DNA from: UBA9547 sp044349205
Lineage (GTDB): Bacteria > Bacteroidota > Bacteroidia > Cytophagales > UBA9547
NCBI GenBank assembly: GCA_044349205.1
Contig: JBIKRJ010000116.1
Span: forward strand, 1-7,604
DNA: 7,604 nucleotides
Direction: 5' to 3'
Below the pieces are notes generated by a model. It was not told where the DNA came from, ran no database searches, and saw nothing but the letters and a program-made list of their open reading frames with translations. How positions within the stretch are numbered: position 1 is the stretch's first letter; each line of letters starts with the position of its first letter. A program made the position numbers and the translations under genes. Shown here piece after piece: positions 5,984 through 7,604 of this stretch.

Positions 5984-6739
5984 ATGCTAAAAATCAAAAA
6001 CTTACACGCCAGAATTGGCGAAAAAGAAATATTGAAAGGGCTAAATCTGGAAGTAAAACCAGGTGAAATCCACGCCATTATGGGGCCCAATGGTGCTGGA
6101 AAATCCACCCTAGCCTCGGTTTTGGCCGGAAGAGAAGATTATGAAATCACCGATGGTTCTGTAGATTTCATGGGCAAAGACCTACTTGAAATGGAAACAG
6201 ATGAAAGAGCCAAGGAAGGCATATTTCTCGCGTTTCAGTACCCTGTAGAAATCCCTGGTGTAACCACTACCAACTTTCTAAAAACGGCTGTAAACGAAGT
6301 GCGCAAGTATCGTGGCCAAGACCCCTTAGACGCCGTTACTTTTCTTCAAACGATGAAGGAAAAAATGAAGATTGTAGAAATAAAGCAATCGCTTTTGAGC
6401 CGTTCTTTGAACGAGGGCTTTTCGGGAGGAGAGAAAAAACGCAATGAAATATTTCAAATGGCCATGCTAGAACCTAAATTGGCCATATTGGACGAGACAG
6501 ACTCGGGTTTGGACATTGATGCCCTACGCATTGTGGCTCAAGGGGTAAATTCACTCCGAAGGAAAGAAAACGCGTTCATCATTGTGACTCACTATCAGCG
6601 CTTGCTCGACTATATTGTACCAGATTTTGTTCACGTATTATACAAGGGAAGAATTGTTAAATCGGGCAACAAAGATTTGGCGCTCGAATTGGAAGAAAAA
6701 GGTTACGATTTCATCAAAAACGAAGTGGAATTAACATAA
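5984..6739 (+). CDS. sufC: Fe-S cluster assembly ATPase SufC
   Basis: A 251-residue ABC-type ATPase, the usual SufC length (about 248-250). Visible motifs are Walker A GPNGAGKST at 34-42, the Q-loop glutamine at 85 in FQYPVEIPGV (a SufC-specific segment), the signature SGGEKKRNE at 147-155, Walker B LAILDE at 166-171 with catalytic Glu171, the D-loop SGLD at 174-177 and the H-loop His203. All catalytic residues are intact. SufC lacks membrane domains; it dimerises on SufB and SufD, and ATP hydrolysis reshapes the scaffold to allow iron entry and cluster formation. The ATG at 5984 follows the zinc-ribbon gene by 20 bases. The stop overlaps the sufD ATG by one base (TAATG), as sufB does with its neighbour, so the two proteins are likely made in coupled fashion. 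Confidence 0.97.
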   Translation: MLKIKNLHARIGEKEILKGLNLEVKPGEIHAIMGPNGAGKSTLASVLAGREDYEITDGSVDFMGKDLLEMETDERAKEGIFLAFQYPVEIPGVTTTNFLKTAVNEVRKYRGQDPLDAVTFLQTMKEKMKIVEIKQSLLSRSLNEGFSGGEKKRNEIFQMAMLEPKLAILDETDSGLDIDALRIVAQGVNSLRRKENAFIIVTHYQRLLDYIVPDFVHVLYKGRIVKSGNKDLALELEEKGYDFIKNEVELT

Positions 6740-7604
6740 TGGATTTGAAAGAACTAGTTGAAAAAGAATACCACAATTTGAACAAAAAAGAAGGCACTCT
6801 TGCTTTTCGTCAAAAAGCATTTGAAAGTTTTCTTGCAAACGGGATTCCCACTTCAAAACACGAAGAGTGGAAATATACCGATTTTACGCGCGTTTTGAAA
6901 ACAGAACTACAATTTTCAAATGCTGAGCTTTCTGAAAAGGACTTGAAACCTTTTTTGCTTAATAAATGGAATCCGAATTTGGTGGTGATTGTAAACGGCC
7001 ATTTCTCCGAAAAACTTTCCAAAATAAATAGCCCAACTAATCAGCTCGTCATCAAAAATTTTGCTGATGCCAAAGAAACATTAGTAAATAAAATCAATTT
7101 GCACGCCGATGCTAAAAACAACCCTTTTTCTTCGTTAAGCGCGGCATTGGCCACTAGTGGTGTGTATATTGAAGTGCCTGAAAATAAAATAGTTGAAACA
7201 CCTATATTCGTCCTAAATATTTGCGACAAGCGTGTCGGTGCCATGCTGTCGCAACCCAGAAATTTTATTTCGATTGGTACAAATGCTCAAGTAAAAATTG
7301 TGGAAGCGTATTTTAGCCTTGGCTCTTGCGATAGTTTCACCAATTCTTACACTGAAATATATGCCTCGGCTCATTCCGTTTCCAAACTATACAAACTGCA
7401 ATTGGAAGACAACACCGCAAGTTTGGTAGATACTACGCAAGTTTTCCAAGAACACAACAGCACATTTACCTGCACAACTGTTACGCTAAGTGGCAACATG
7501 GTTCGCAACAACTTGAATTTTGTTTTGAAAGGTGAAAATTGCGAAGGCAATATGAATGGTCTGTACCTGCTGAAAGACAATACCTTAGTCGACAACCACA
7601 CCAG
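6739..7604 (+). CDS. sufD: Fe-S cluster assembly protein SufD, partial (C-terminus beyond window edge)
   Basis: The frame starts at the ATG overlapping the sufC stop and stays open for 288 codons to the right edge. SufD is normally about 420-450 residues, so roughly the last third is missing. The N-terminal helical part carries the family motif SKHEEWKYTDFTRVL (near residues 48-62), with the WKYTD block typical of SufD. The later part is the beta-helix core, with VYIEVPENKIVETPIFV, the Q-rich strand region and the block GENCEGNMNGLYLLKDNTLVDNHT near the edge, which resembles the conserved SufD core and contains a histidine (residue 287) in the DNHT motif. SufD pairs with SufB and SufC in the SufBC2D scaffold and is needed for iron acquisition. 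No frame break is seen. A sufS-type cysteine desulfurase would be expected next, outside the window. Confidence 0.95.
   Translation, partial: MDLKELVEKEYHNLNKKEGTLAFRQKAFESFLANGIPTSKHEEWKYTDFTRVLKTELQFSNAELSEKDLKPFLLNKWNPNLVVIVNGHFSEKLSKINSPTNQLVIKNFADAKETLVNKINLHADAKNNPFSSLSAALATSGVYIEVPENKIVETPIFVLNICDKRVGAMLSQPRNFISIGTNAQVKIVEAYFSLGSCDSFTNSYTEIYASAHSVSKLYKLQLEDNTASLVDTTQVFQEHNSTFTCTTVTLSGNMVRNNLNFVLKGENCEGNMNGLYLLKDNTLVDNHT

Noticed and set aside
1..7604. CRISPR arrays, insertion sequences, integrase or attachment sites
   Set aside because: I saw no spaced direct repeats, no transposase or integrase coding sequence and no target duplications, so the tRNA-like gene is not visibly tied to a mobile element.

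Overview
The window looks like a chromosomal piece of a member of the Bacteroidota (Bacteroidetes). The base composition is AT-rich. Promoters fit the Bacteroidetes pattern (TTG, about 20 bases, TAnnTTTG), and start codons lack Shine-Dalgarno sequences. There is a DUF5686-type outer-membrane protein, a family typical of this phylum, and a suf iron-sulfur operon. The genus cannot be told from the window.

Layout: (1) 1-3215, minus strand: a pair of cell-envelope genes. The upstream one (705-3215) is a secreted protein with a carboxypeptidase-regulatory-like domain followed by a DUF5686 region. Immediately behind it, and cut by the window edge, lies a TPR lipoprotein (1-701). (2) 3216-3620: a 405-base gap without protein genes, and the most unusual part of the window. 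On the minus strand it holds a complete small RNA unit: a Bacteroidetes-type promoter, a leader with a short palindrome, a 144-nt tRNA-shaped RNA and a strong intrinsic terminator. The RNA has a full acceptor stem, D arm, anticodon arm and T arm with nearly all invariant tRNA bases. Its anticodon loop reads GUC (Asp), its D arm looks like tRNA-Leu, and its variable region is about 75 nt. (3) 3621-4079, plus strand: an Lrp/AsnC-family regulator. Its likely promoter is interleaved face to face with that of the tRNA-like gene. (4) 4252-7604, plus strand: a suf operon, sufB, a small C4 zinc-ribbon gene, sufC and partial sufD. sufB/zinc-ribbon and sufC/sufD each overlap by one base (TAATG), so the genes are probably translationally coupled.

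Working together: SufB, SufC and SufD form the SufBC2D scaffold for Fe-S cluster assembly, and the cysteine desulfurase would be expected beyond the right edge. The envelope pair is probably co-expressed, but its role is unknown. The candidate for something undescribed is the tRNA-like RNA: Asp-type identity bases in a class II (Leu/Ser-like) body with a greatly enlarged variable arm, divergent from an amino-acid-type regulator. Its function is not known from the sequence.
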